Both the position numbers and the translations under genes were made by a program. From Pseudomonas sp. QS1027 (GTDB lineage: Bacteria; Pseudomonadota; Gammaproteobacteria; Pseudomonadales; Pseudomonadaceae): a stretch of 64,000 nucleotides of DNA. The number at the start of each line of letters is the position of its first letter. Within the stretch, counting starts at the first letter, position 1. The DNA lies in contig NZ_PHSU01000031.1 in the NCBI RefSeq assembly GCF_002814235.1, positions 158,040 through 222,039 of the forward strand, given 5' to 3'. This document shows, piece after piece, positions 44,107 through 52,541 of this stretch. The notes below the pieces were generated by a model. The model did not search any database. It was not told the origin of the DNA and saw only the letters and a program-made list of their open reading frames with translations.

Positions 44107-44531
44107 CCCTGGAGCGATTTTTTCAGGTAGTAACGCTGGTGTCCGGGAGGGCAATCCTCCAGTACACCCATGACCTGATAGCCCTGTTTCTGATAAAAGT
44201 CGGGGGCCTGGAAGCTGTAGGTGTAGAGGAACACACCCTTGCATCCCCGGGATCGCGCTTCATCCTCTGCCCTCTTCAACAACTGACCGCCCAACCCCCG
44301 GCTGCGCAGGGCATGGTTCAACCAAAGGTAGTCAATGTAGAGCCAGCCCATCCCGGAATGGCCGAACATCCCCCCTATCACCTGGCCTTCACTGTCGCGG
44401 GCATAGAGCTGGAAATCCTCATAGGCATAAGCGCCGATCTGCTCCGCATTGAAGCGCTCCAGGCCTTTGCGCACCACGGCCATGGCCTCGGCATCAGCTC
44501 CCAGGCTGAAGGAGTAAGGGGTATCGGTCAT
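44103..44531 (-). CDS. GNAT family N-acetyltransferase
   Basis: A 142-residue GNAT enzyme. The acetyl-CoA pyrophosphate loop is LRSRGLGGQLLKRAEDEAR (R/QxxGxG, about residues 78-96), followed by GCKGVFLYTYSFQAPDFYQKQGY, a typical beta5-alpha4 end. The N-terminal SLGADAEAMAVVRKGLERFN resembles small-molecule acetyltransferases. Stand-alone, 28 bp from the next minus-strand gene upstream, so possibly co-transcribed with the hydrolase at 44560. Substrate unknown. Confidence 0.9.
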   Translation of the reverse strand: MTDTPYSFSLGADAEAMAVVRKGLERFNAEQIGAYAYEDFQLYARDSEGQVIGGMFGHSGMGWLYIDYLWLNHALRSRGLGGQLLKRAEDEARSRGCKGVFLYTYSFQAPDFYQKQGYQVMGVLEDCPPGHQRYYLKKSLQG

Positions 44532-44559
44532 AAACGCTCCTGTTCGAGATCAGATGAAA

Positions 44560-45543
44560 TCAATGCGCGAGAATATGCGCGGTAAAGAATTCCAATACTC
44601 TTTCGTCAAGCTGCTTGTGAAAGGCAACCCGGTCAAATCCCTTGGCATCGACGCAAAGCTGCGGCGCATCCTGCGTCAATGCCGCAGAACACGGAGCCAA
44701 AAAGGCAAAATGCGCAGCGCCGGAAACAAGGTGGAACTCCGGCTTTTGGGGCAGCATGTTGGCAAGTGCAGGCGTGGTTTCCGGCAACACGCCATCGCCG
44801 CCAAACTCTGAAGCCCAAAGCTGCATCGGCGCTTTCACATTCGTCAGGTTGCCCGGGGCTGGAAACTCGTTGAGCGGATCTGCCAACACAAAGACTTTGA
44901 TCCGTGGGTCATGGGTCAACGGCTGCGTGGGGACATCCTTGTTACGCAGTTGTTGGCAAATGGGCAGTGCCGGATCGGGGCAAGGCACATTGGCGTTGAG
45001 GAAATCCGGATTGCCACCGGCCAGTACAAGGCCTGTGTAGCCACCCCGTGAAAACCCGAAAAAGCCGATCCGCTGCGGGTCGATCCTGGCGGCGTCCGGT
45101 GCGGCACCCAGCATGTAATCGATAAGGCGCTTTATATCGGTCGGCCGTTCGACGAACGAAGAAAGCTCGGCGCCGTGGCTCATATCGGAAAAGGTGTCAC
45201 CCGGATGATTGATGGCCGCCACGATGAAACCGGCGTCGGCCAGTGTCTCGGCAAGGTCATGGTGGCCAAGAAAAGAGCCGCCGTGGCCGTGGGAAATCAC
45301 CACCAAGGGGAGCGTCTCACCCACTACCGGACAGTCACGCCGCCCCTTCAAAACAAAAGGTCCCATCAGGACGTCCTGTGCGCTATCAGCGCAGGGTGTC
45401 CAGATAATCGCCTTCAAGGCCGGGCCGCTGGCATCGGTGGGTATCTGAACGATCTTTATGCCGGCTGCCTGCGTCATCGTCGCGGACAGGCAGAGCAATA
45501 CAGCCAAGGTTAGTTGACTCAAGTAGTTTCCAGAAACGGACAT
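44560..45543 (-). CDS. Exported alpha/beta hydrolase (PAF-acetylhydrolase / dienelactone hydrolase-like)
   Basis: A 327-residue protein from MSVSGNYLSQLTL; an upstream in-frame start exists at 45561. A signal peptide covers about residues 1-27 (AVLLCLSATMTQAA). The oxyanion motif is VISHGHGGS (about 82-90) and the nucleophile is Ser165 in GFSRGG. VFVLADP (aspartate) and GAAHFAF (histidine) complete the triad. It probably hydrolyses an ester or lipid in the periplasm. Confidence 0.88.
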   Translation of the reverse strand: MSVSGNYLSQLTLAVLLCLSATMTQAAGIKIVQIPTDASGPALKAIIWTPCADSAQDVLMGPFVLKGRRDCPVVGETLPLVVISHGHGGSFLGHHDLAETLADAGFIVAAINHPGDTFSDMSHGAELSSFVERPTDIKRLIDYMLGAAPDAARIDPQRIGFFGFSRGGYTGLVLAGGNPDFLNANVPCPDPALPICQQLRNKDVPTQPLTHDPRIKVFVLADPLNEFPAPGNLTNVKAPMQLWASEFGGDGVLPETTPALANMLPQKPEFHLVSGAAHFAFLAPCSAALTQDAPQLCVDAKGFDRVAFHKQLDERVLEFFTAHILAH

Positions 45544-45793
45544 TTTGTTTTTCCACTCCATAGATGCCGGCAGGCCAAGGACTATGCAGGCCTACCCCAC
45601 CTCTGGACAAGCCCCCAAAGACTGGCAATGCTTTCCCGTGCGGCAGCTGGCGCACCGGTGTAAGGCGCTAAAACAGGCTGGCCCGAGTGCATCGCGACGG
45701 AGGGAAGCTGGGCCAGAATCGCTGAGGAAGCTCACCGTGCAGTACCATGGACTCAAGACAGCGCGGTACACCCAGAAAAATCAGGGAACAACG

Positions 45794-46498
45794 ATGATAG
45801 TTTTGATTACCGGTGCCACCGGAGGTTATGGCCGCGCGCTTTGTCAGCAGGCCAAGGATGCCGGGCATTTTGTTATAGCGATTGGCCGGTCTATCGAAAA
45901 GCTCCGCAAACTGGAGGAACTGGATCTGACAGATCTGCACTACGAAATAGATTTTCTGGATGAGGATATCGAAGAGAAAATAAGCAACCTCGAGCACGCC
46001 CTGATAAAAAGCAACGTCCGCACTATCGACCTGCTTATCAACAATGCAGGTATCGGCAGTAAAGGTTCTTCACTGTTCAGCGAAACGGCTCAAAACATCA
46101 AAGACTCAGTCAGCATCAACTGCGTCGCCCCCTTTCTGTTATCCGCACTTCTGCTAAATAAATTCGCCCTCAAGACCCTTGTCAATATTTCGTCGCGCAG
46201 AGGTTCCGTGGAGCAAAACGCCGACCAAAGCGTTTCAAAAAAAGGCTGTTCTTATTCTTATAGAATCTCGAAATCAGCGTTGAACATGCTGTCTCTTTGC
46301 ATAGCAGATGAATTTGGAGATCGTGTCGCTTGCTATGCCGTTCATCCTGGAAGGTTGAAAACGGGGATTGGGGTCGCAGAAGCCACACTGGAACCCAGCT
46401 GCTCGGCAAAGCGGTTATTTGATCTTGTGGCAAGCGCACCGCCGTCCAACCAATTCTACTCTCTCGAAAATGAGCAAGTCGCCACACTGCCTTGGTAG
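45794..46498 (+). CDS. Short-chain dehydrogenase/reductase, AT-rich
   Basis: A 234-residue classical SDR from MIVLITGATGGYGRAL (AGGGAA ribosome binding site at 45783-45788). Landmarks are the TGATGGYG nucleotide loop, INNAGIG at about residue 85, NISSRRGS with the catalytic serine region, and YSYRISKSALNM, which supplies the Tyr-x-x-x-Lys pair. The open frame extends 249 nt upstream without SDR similarity, so that part is not called. Base and codon use are distinctly AT-richer than neighbouring genes, suggesting transfer. No substrate is predictable. Confidence 0.85.
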   Translation: MIVLITGATGGYGRALCQQAKDAGHFVIAIGRSIEKLRKLEELDLTDLHYEIDFLDEDIEEKISNLEHALIKSNVRTIDLLINNAGIGSKGSSLFSETAQNIKDSVSINCVAPFLLSALLLNKFALKTLVNISSRRGSVEQNADQSVSKKGCSYSYRISKSALNMLSLCIADEFGDRVACYAVHPGRLKTGIGVAEATLEPSCSAKRLFDLVASAPPSNQFYSLENEQVATLPW

Positions 46499-46603
46499 GC
46501 GGAGCCTGTTTATACCGTGACGGCCGGCGCGACGTAGTATGAATTTACACTGGCCGGCCATGATGGACGAACCGATAGATCGGAACTCACAAGGAACGGG
46601 GTC

Positions 46604-47038
46604 GTGGATGAACTGAAGGTTTTTGATACCGAACATTGGCTCATCAGCCATCGCCGTGACGCACGCTACCCGGGCTACCTGATGGTGTCGTCCAAGGAGC
46701 AGGCTGCAGAGGTGAGCGAGATCAGTGAGGCTGCACTGTCGACATTGGGCCTGGTGCTTCGCGATACAGAACGACTGCTCACCAAGGCTTACGCCCCCTG
46801 CAAGGTCGTATTCTACAAACTGGGTTTCTCCCGGGGCTTTGCCGTGCATTTTCATGTAGCGCCGGTGACGGAGCAGCTAGTACGTGAAATTCACGAGCAC
46901 CCCGCCTATTCAAATGAACCGGACGGCAACGATGCAATTCTGTTCTTGAGCCGCGAATACTGCGAAAGGCCACTGACGGAGCAGGAGCTTGAAGTGCAGG
47001 CCGAGATAGTCACTTGGCTAAGGTCATTGTGTCATTGA
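46604..47038 (+). CDS. HIT-like (histidine triad) protein
   Basis: A 144-residue protein starting at a GTG (46604). ISHRRDARYPGYLMVSSKEQAAEVSEI matches the N-terminal strand/helix of HIT nucleotide hydrolases, and AVHFHVAPV is the H-x-H histidine-triad region, although the canonical third histidine (HxHxH) is replaced by Ala-Pro. It may hydrolyse nucleoside phosphoramidates or be a degenerate branch. Convergent with the TetR gene, 34 bp away. Confidence 0.72.
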   Translation: MDELKVFDTEHWLISHRRDARYPGYLMVSSKEQAAEVSEISEAALSTLGLVLRDTERLLTKAYAPCKVVFYKLGFSRGFAVHFHVAPVTEQLVREIHEHPAYSNEPDGNDAILFLSREYCERPLTEQELEVQAEIVTWLRSLCH

Positions 47039-47072
47039 AAAATGACCGGCCAGAGTCGGCCAGATCCCCCGG

Positions 47073-47684
47073 CTACACCCCAAGACGCCTTCCAACCATT
47101 CGCAACAAGTGCTCCGCCACATCGCTCACACCCTTGTTCTGGGCCACAACCTGAGCGCCCTCAAGCAGAAATGTCAGCTCCCGGGCAACGTCCTGTGCAT
47201 CGGCTAGCTGCGCCTCGCGGCACAGAGTTGCCAACCGCTCGAATTGACGTTGCTTGTGCGCCTCGATCAACTGCCTCGCCGGGTGCTGCGGGTCCGCCAG
47301 CTCGGCCAGGCTATTGGTAAACGGGCAACCGCGATAACCCGACTGGGCCAGATCCCGCGCAATGAATTGCGCAAAACCCAGCAACTGCCGAACCGGCTCC
47401 CCCGGCCACTGCGCCGCGAGATCGTCGAGCACCGCGCTGTAATGCTCAGTGAGCAAACGCAGCCACTCCAGCACCAGCACATCCTTGGTCTCGAAATGCC
47501 GGTACAAGGTCATCTTGGTCGAGCCCGCCTGAGCGGCGATGGCGTCCACCGTCACCCGGGCAATGCCCTGTTCGGCGAACAGTGCCTGCGCGGCGTCGAT
47601 GATCCGTTCACGCGGTGGCAATTGCGCAATGCGTTCAGGGCGGATGGGCTTTTCCACGGGGCAAGGGTCTCCAGGCGATTTCAT
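47073..47684 (-). CDS. TetR-family transcriptional regulator
   Basis: A 203-residue repressor. The helix-turn-helix lies at about residues 22-68 (RERIIDAAQALFAEQGIARVTVDAIAAQAGSTKMTLYRHFETKDVL), and the ligand-binding domain fills the rest (about 80-200). It is divergent from the amidase gene at 47771; the 86 bp gap carries phased GTATCG/CGATAC repeats that are very likely its operators. The amidase and the regulator itself are the predicted targets. Confidence 0.93.
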   Translation of the reverse strand: MKSPGDPCPVEKPIRPERIAQLPPRERIIDAAQALFAEQGIARVTVDAIAAQAGSTKMTLYRHFETKDVLVLEWLRLLTEHYSAVLDDLAAQWPGEPVRQLLGFAQFIARDLAQSGYRGCPFTNSLAELADPQHPARQLIEAHKQRQFERLATLCREAQLADAQDVARELTFLLEGAQVVAQNKGVSDVAEHLLRMVGRRLGV

Positions 47685-47696
47685 ATTCCGCTTGAC

Positions 47697-47756
47697 ATCG
47701 ATACTACACAGTATCGCATGATACTAACAAGTATCGTACGATACCCATAAGTATCG
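47697..47756. promoter_or_regulatory. Phased array of TetR operator palindromes
   Basis: GTATCG occurs at 47711, 47731 and 47751, exactly 20 bp apart. The opposite half CGATAC/TGATAC ends at 47704, 47724 and 47744, with the same period. This gives one perfect 14 bp palindrome (GTATCGTACGATAC, 47731-47744), one near-perfect palindrome (47711-47724) and flanking half-sites. A consensus-like -35 TTGACA lies at 47692-47697, but no well-spaced -10 is obvious. Cooperative TetR binding on one DNA face is inferred. Confidence 0.8.
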
Positions 47757-47770
47757 AATTGGAGATCGCC

Positions 47771-49210
47771 ATGAACGCTTTCGAATACGCCGAACAGGAT
47801 GCTGTCGGCCTCGCACAGTTGATCAACGACCGTCAGGTCAGCCCTACCGAAGTGCACAACGCCGCGATGTCGGCCATCCGTGCCGTCAATCCCCATATCA
47901 ACGCGGTGATCGAGACCTGGGACGATGAGCCGCCAGCCCTGCCGGGGCCGTTTCAAGGTGTGCCGATGCTGGTCAAGGACCTGGGCCTGACCGCACGCAA
48001 TCGCCGTAATGAACTGGGTAGTCGCCTGGCGGAAGACTGTGTCGCCGAGGCCGATTCCGAGTTGATGGCACGGTTTCGGCACGCCGGTCTGCTGCCCCTG
48101 GGACGCACCACCACACCGGAACTGGCCGCCAGCACCACCACCGAGAACCGTGTCAACGGTCCAACCCGTAACCCCTGGGACCTGAACCACAGCGCTGGTG
48201 GTTCCAGTGGCGGTTCGGCGGCCGCGGTTGCCGCCGGCGCGGTGCCCGTCGCCCATGCCACGGATGGCGGTGGCTCCATTCGCGTGCCGGCCGCCTCGTG
48301 CGGCCTGTTTGGCCTCAAGCCCAGTCGCGGGCGCCTGCCCATGGGCCCGGCGGTGGACGAAGTCTGGGCGGGTTTGGCGGTGCACGGAGTGCTGAGTCGC
48401 ACCGTACGCGATACGGCGGCCTTGCTGGATTGCTTGCACGGGCCAGCCGTTGGCGACCCCTTCCACATTGCACCACCGACCGGTCCCTATGCGTCCTTGC
48501 TCAACCGCGAGCCGGGTCGCCTGCGCATTGCCGTGCAACATCAAGCCTTGAACGGCCAATCGATCGCACCGGCGGTGGGTACCGCCTTGAACCAGGTGTG
48601 CCAGGTTCTGGAAAGCCTCGGCCATGAGGTCATCCCCGTGTCGGCCGATATCGGCCTGAGCTGGGAAGCCTTCGTCGAGCTCAACGCACGCTTCTGGTCC
48701 AGCAACACCGCCGCCTGGATCGACGCGATTGCTGGCGCAACAGGCCGCCCCATCGACGCCAGCACCCTGGAGCCCGCCACCCTGGCGCTGTACCGCATGG
48801 GGCAAGAGTTGAGCGCGACGCAACTGCTGGGCGCCATGTATGAACGCAACCTGGTGACCCGGCACATGGGCCGACTGTTCAACGAATACGATGTGCTGCT
48901 GACACCGACCTTGCCGGAGGCCGCCCCTCTGATTGGTCACTACAACGCAGGCCAGGAGTCACTCGACGGTCGCGGATGGATGGCCCGGGTGTTCAACCAC
49001 TCGCCCTTCACCGCCGTGTTCAACGTCAGCGGCTGCCCCGCCATGTCCGTGCCACTGGCCCAGGACTCGGCGAGCGGCCTGCCTATCGGCCTGCAATTCG
49101 GGGCCGGTTACGGTCGCGAAGATCTGCTGCTGCAACTGGCCGCCCAACTGGAGCGCGAACTGCCTTGGCGAGACCGGCGGCCGACTGTATGGGCGGGTAA
49201 GGAAGCTTGA
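47771..49210 (+). CDS. Amidase-signature family hydrolase
   Basis: A 479-residue amidase with a full classical signature: Lys69 in GVPMLVKDLG, the cis-serine loop SAGGSSGGSAAAVAAG (about 141-156), and nucleophile Ser169 in HATDGGGSIRVPA. The start at 47771 follows GGAG at 47761-47764. It hydrolyses an amide to acid plus ammonia, possibly an imported or xenobiotic compound, under the divergent TetR repressor. A REP-type element follows its stop. Confidence 0.93.
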   Translation: MNAFEYAEQDAVGLAQLINDRQVSPTEVHNAAMSAIRAVNPHINAVIETWDDEPPALPGPFQGVPMLVKDLGLTARNRRNELGSRLAEDCVAEADSELMARFRHAGLLPLGRTTTPELAASTTTENRVNGPTRNPWDLNHSAGGSSGGSAAAVAAGAVPVAHATDGGGSIRVPAASCGLFGLKPSRGRLPMGPAVDEVWAGLAVHGVLSRTVRDTAALLDCLHGPAVGDPFHIAPPTGPYASLLNREPGRLRIAVQHQALNGQSIAPAVGTALNQVCQVLESLGHEVIPVSADIGLSWEAFVELNARFWSSNTAAWIDAIAGATGRPIDASTLEPATLALYRMGQELSATQLLGAMYERNLVTRHMGRLFNEYDVLLTPTLPEAAPLIGHYNAGQESLDGRGWMARVFNHSPFTAVFNVSGCPAMSVPLAQDSASGLPIGLQFGAGYGREDLLLQLAAQLERELPWRDRRPTVWAGKEA

Positions 49211-49225
49211 AGCCAAGCGCAGTCT

Positions 49226-49303
49226 TGTGGCGAGCGGGCTTGCCCGCGAAGCTTTTAGCGCTCTCACGGGCCTCTTCGCGAGCAAGCCCTGCTCCTACAG
49301 GGA
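49226..49303. repeat. Pseudomonas REP-type palindromic repeat pair
   Basis: Two inverted GC-rich units face each other: TGTGGCGAGCGGGCTTGCCC at 49226-49245 and the complement-like half ending GCTCCTACAGG at 49302. Each half contains the GCGGGCTTGC / GAGCAAGCCC core seen in intergenic REP elements of fluorescent pseudomonads. It sits 16 bp after the amidase stop, where it may stabilise the mRNA end or be a remnant of REP mobility. Confidence 0.8.
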
Positions 49304-49347
49304 CCGTGTTCGGCCTTAACTGACTGCCGCGTATTTAGCGGTCAAGC

Positions 49348-49736
49348 TCACAGGGCTGCCTGCAACCACTCACTGAACCTTCGCGTCAGCGAGTTTTTTC
49401 ACTGTCGCGATGGATCAGGCAGACCCAACTGGCCCCAGGAACACTTTGCTCGCTCAGGGGCTGCAACAACCCATTGGAGCGCGCATGGGCGGCCAACAGC
49501 TGACTCACCGAGGCAATCCCATTGCCCGTGCAGGCGGCATCAAGCAGCAGCTCCGGATCGGAAAAATTCAATCCATTGCCGCGCTGGCCGACATCCTCCC
49601 CGCCCTGCACCACCCAGTGACTCCAATCCATTTCCCGCTCGCCATGCAAGGTGGTGCGCTGCTCGGCGGGCACATCGAGCAGATCAAAGGTCATCCAACT
49701 CAATATCGACGTGATCGCGGCGGGAGGTGGCGGCAT
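49348..49736 (-). pseudogene. 5'-truncated, frameshifted LysR-family regulator remnant
   Basis: The translation from 49736 matches only the C-terminal co-inducer part of a GcvA-like LysR protein (LNFSDPELLLDAACTGNGIASVSQLLAAHARSNGLLQPL). A stop precedes its first codon, so the DNA-binding half is gone. The frame stops at 49386, but a one-base shift in an A6 run (T6 at 49394-49399 on the plus strand) restores RRFSEWLQAAL and a stop at 49348, the normal end of such proteins. So both a 5' deletion and a homopolymer frameshift are visible. Confidence 0.75.
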
Positions 49737-49850
49737 TCATTACGTGACCCATCAGCAGCCGTGGAGGCCATGAGGCTCATAATTCATTTGAAATAATGGC
49801 CATTTGCCGGTATCTCTATGCGCCTTTTTTAAGTAAGGCAGCTGAATTTC

Positions 49851-50423
49851 TTGAACAGGGCTGAAAGTAAAATCGGGCAGATCCCGCCGAAGAAACGGGA
49901 CGGGTTTGCCGTAGGCCACTTCTGCGTCTGGCTGGTGTTCGGCACTCTTTTCTATCTGGGTCACGAGCTGGACCGGATTTTCGGACTTTATCTTTTCCTG
50001 GTTCCCCTGCTGCTCATCCCTGCTCTGATCGCTTCGGGTGCTTTTGTCATAGGCCTCGTGGCCAATCTATGGGCCCGTCGATGGAGAAGGCTGATGTCTG
50101 TCGTCGCGGCGCCTGTGGTGACGATCGGGCTACTGGCGGCATCGACCTACTATCAAATCAGTCCCGAATGGATTCATTTTCAGCTGACCCGTAGTCATTA
50201 CATGGAACTGGTGCGCAACCTGCCCGGACCGTCGCCGAAGTATCAGGAATGGGACTGGGGTGAAACCGGTGGAGCCGGCAGCGCGAATATTTTCCACAGT
50301 CTTGTTTACGATGAAACGGACAACCCGCTTAATCGGCCCGAACAATCGGTACACAATGAAGCGACGTCTTCAGTTCGACCGTGTGGGGATCATTTCTTTT
50401 TAGTCACGGATACTTTTCAATGA
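49851..50423 (+). CDS. Hypothetical inner-membrane protein
   Basis: A 190-residue protein of unknown family, starting at a TTG (49851) with weak upstream AAGG. Three hydrophobic segments are visible at about 23-41 (FCVWLVFGTLFYLGHEL), 45-70 (YLFLVPLLLIPALIASGAFVIGLVANL) and 82-99. A soluble C-terminal half contains FQLTRSHYMELVRNLPG and WDWGETGGAGSANIFHSLVYDE. I do not recognise it. The neighbouring LysR remnant and GNAT gene give no functional hint. Confidence 0.6.
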   Translation: MNRAESKIGQIPPKKRDGFAVGHFCVWLVFGTLFYLGHELDRIFGLYLFLVPLLLIPALIASGAFVIGLVANLWARRWRRLMSVVAAPVVTIGLLAASTYYQISPEWIHFQLTRSHYMELVRNLPGPSPKYQEWDWGETGGAGSANIFHSLVYDETDNPLNRPEQSVHNEATSSVRPCGDHFFLVTDTFQ

Positions 50424-50592
50424 GGTGCCCTGGAGTGCTTGACTGCACCCCAAGCCCATCCGAAGCCCAGCCTATCCGTTAAAGAGCGGACGTGTGCGCT
50501 GCGGTCGCTGTATGGCGCGCCTTTATCCAATCTGTGTCTAACATTCTGCTCCTGGCCGCCCTAGCATCGACCGCTCCGCTCAGGTGCAGACG

Positions 50593-51084
50593 ATGAAAGA
50601 GATCCCCGGCAACATCGACTTTTCAGGCTTGACGGTTCGTCGGCTAGAGCCAGATGACCTCGAGATCATTTGTGCGCATCGCGAAACGATGTTCCTTGAA
50701 GCGGGCGGAGACCCGTCGGAATTGCGGGTGATGACCGAGCACTTCCGGCCCTGGTTGCAGCAGCGCTTATCCGATGGGCGCTACTACGGTTTTGCGCTGA
50801 CGGACAACGCCCAGCCCGTGGCGGCGATAGGCCTGATGACTATCGACTGGCCACCTCATCCGTCCCACCCGACTTCCGACCAGCGCGGCTATGTGCTCAA
50901 CGTTTTCGTCGACCCGACTTACCGGCGACGGGGCCTGGCAGCCTCCCTGATGAGGCTGGCTGAAACCGAGTTTGCCCAACGAGGTGTAAGTTTCGCCGTG
51001 CTGCACGCGACGAAGGCCGGCAAGCCGGTGTATGAACTCCTGGGTTGGGCAGCAACGTCTGAAATGGCAAAAACCATTCCGTAG
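50593..51084 (+). CDS. GNAT family N-acetyltransferase
   Basis: A 163-residue enzyme from MKEIPGNIDFSGLTVRRL; a GTG three codons upstream is an alternative. VLNVFVDPTYRRRGLAASLMRLAETEFAQRG is the acetyl-CoA motif A (about residues 104-134), and ATKAGKPVYELLGW is the motif B end. The 169 bp upstream (50424-50592) hold no recognisable gene. It is convergent with another GNAT gene ending at 51093, eight bases away. Confidence 0.88.
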   Translation: MKEIPGNIDFSGLTVRRLEPDDLEIICAHRETMFLEAGGDPSELRVMTEHFRPWLQQRLSDGRYYGFALTDNAQPVAAIGLMTIDWPPHPSHPTSDQRGYVLNVFVDPTYRRRGLAASLMRLAETEFAQRGVSFAVLHATKAGKPVYELLGWAATSEMAKTIP

Positions 51085-51092
51085 GGGAAACC

Positions 51093-51554
51093 TCAGCCGA
51101 GCATGGGTTTGCGCATGAAGACACGGGCAAACCCGTTTTCCGTGGCTCGATGCGTTTCCTGATAACCCAGCGCCTTGTAGAGCGCGATGTTCTCGGTCAT
51201 CAGTTGATGGGTGTAAAGCAGGATGGCGTCGCAACCGGTCTCGCGTGCGAAATCTTCAGAGAACGCCATCAGCGCCTTGCCGATACCTTGTCCTTTGTAG
51301 CGGGGCAACACGGCGATATTTTCCAGAAGCAGCGCCGAGTCCTGCGGGCTCAATACCAGCACCCCCATGACCTCTTCAGCCTTTGCCATCACGAAAACGC
51401 TGAGTTCAGCCACAACCGCCTTGTAGTCCTCAAGCATGGGGCCGGGCTTCCTGCCGATTCGCGGGATGTAAGACGAATAGGCTTCGGCCACCAGGGCCGT
51501 TATCTGCTCGACGTCTTCTTGGGTGGCCCGGCGAATACTCGTTTGTACATCCAT
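51093..51554 (-). CDS. GNAT family N-acetyltransferase
   Basis: A 153-residue enzyme from MDVQTSIRRATQEDVEQ; the longer in-frame start at 51632 overlaps the LysR gene and adds no family sequence. LLENIAVLPRYKGQGIGKALMAFSEDFARE is motif A, and YTHQLMTENIALYKALGYQETHR is the C-terminal part typical of small-molecule acetyltransferases. It sits tail to tail with the 50593-51084 GNAT gene and immediately downstream of a LysR gene on the same strand. Confidence 0.88.
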   Translation of the reverse strand: MDVQTSIRRATQEDVEQITALVAEAYSSYIPRIGRKPGPMLEDYKAVVAELSVFVMAKAEEVMGVLVLSPQDSALLLENIAVLPRYKGQGIGKALMAFSEDFARETGCDAILLYTHQLMTENIALYKALGYQETHRATENGFARVFMRKPMLG

Positions 51555-51628
51555 TGCATGACCACTCGAAGATAGGTATGGGGAGCGGAAACTGGCCAGC
51601 GTCAATTCCCGGCTGAAGCAGCCTTCAA

Positions 51629-52534
51629 TCATCGCGCGAGAAAAGGCTCGATCAGCGTCGCGAACCAGTCGATGAACATCCCGAGCCGGCGCGAGCGCTG
51701 TCGCCGATCAGGATACAACACCGAAACCATCATGGGTGCTGCACGGTACGCGGGCATGACTTCAACCAGAACCCCGGCCCCCAGCAGATGCCGGACATCG
51801 AACAACGGCACCTGAATCAGTCCCAGCCCGGCACAGCAACTGGCGATATAGTTTTCAGCGTTGTTCACAACAACCTGGCTGGGCAGTGCCCGGGACTGTT
51901 CGACACCGTCGAGGACGTATTCCCAAGGTAATTCCTGGCCACCAAGGGTGGGCGCGTAGCCGACACACAGATGACCGTCCTCCAGATCATCGGGATGCTC
52001 CGGAACACCCCATTCGGCCAGATATCCCGGGCTTGCGCAGTTGACCAGCAGCACCTGCCCCAAGGGTTTTACCACCAGGCTGCTGCTCTCTGGCGTGCCG
52101 AAACGAATCACGCAATCGACCCCCTCCTCTATCGGATTGATGGCCCGATCAGTGGAGCCCAGACAGAGCTGAAGCCCTGGATAGCAACGCAGCAAGTCGG
52201 GCAATGCCGGGATGATCAGACGTCGAGCGATGCGACTGGGCGCATCGACATTCAGCCGCCCCACGACGTGCTGTTGATGGGTCTGGAACAGTTGGTCGAT
52301 GTCATCGATGTCCAGCAACACCTGGCGTGCACGCTCCAGCAACTGGCTGCCATCCGCGGTCAGGCTGACCTTGCGCGTGGTGCGATGCAGCAAGCGCGTA
52401 CCGACATCCGCCTCCAGTTTCTGCACGGCCGCGGACACGGTCGCCCGCGGCAATTTCAACACCCGCGCGGCCTGGATGAAACTGCCAAGCTCGGCCACCT
52501 GGAGGAAGACCCGGTACTGCTCAATTCTGTCCAT
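51629..52534 (-). CDS. LysR-family transcriptional regulator
   Basis: A 301-residue regulator. The winged helix is at about residues 5-62 (YRVFLQVAELGSFIQAARVLKLPRATVSAAVQKLEADVGTRLL) and the effector domain spans about 90-295. It lies 7 bp after the LtrA gene on the same strand, so it is probably co-transcribed with it, and 74 bp before the GNAT gene. That arrangement, rather than divergence, makes its target uncertain. Confidence 0.92.
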   Translation of the reverse strand: MDRIEQYRVFLQVAELGSFIQAARVLKLPRATVSAAVQKLEADVGTRLLHRTTRKVSLTADGSQLLERARQVLLDIDDIDQLFQTHQQHVVGRLNVDAPSRIARRLIIPALPDLLRCYPGLQLCLGSTDRAINPIEEGVDCVIRFGTPESSSLVVKPLGQVLLVNCASPGYLAEWGVPEHPDDLEDGHLCVGYAPTLGGQELPWEYVLDGVEQSRALPSQVVVNNAENYIASCCAGLGLIQVPLFDVRHLLGAGVLVEVMPAYRAAPMMVSVLYPDRRQRSRRLGMFIDWFATLIEPFLAR

Positions 52535-52541
52535 AGGCCCG

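Noticed and set aside
45545..45793. Upstream extension of the SDR frame from 45545
   Set aside because: No SDR similarity, no ribosome binding site at its start, and it overlaps the 5' region of the divergent hydrolase; the SDR starts at 45794.
46604..47038. HIT protein as a fully canonical histidine-triad hydrolase
   Set aside because: Only HxH is visible; the third histidine is replaced, so catalytic identity is not claimed.
47711..47756. Regular GTATCG repeats as a CRISPR-like array
   Set aside because: Six-base repeats at 20 bp spacing in a promoter between a TetR gene and its target are operators; there are no 28-37 bp repeats or cas genes.
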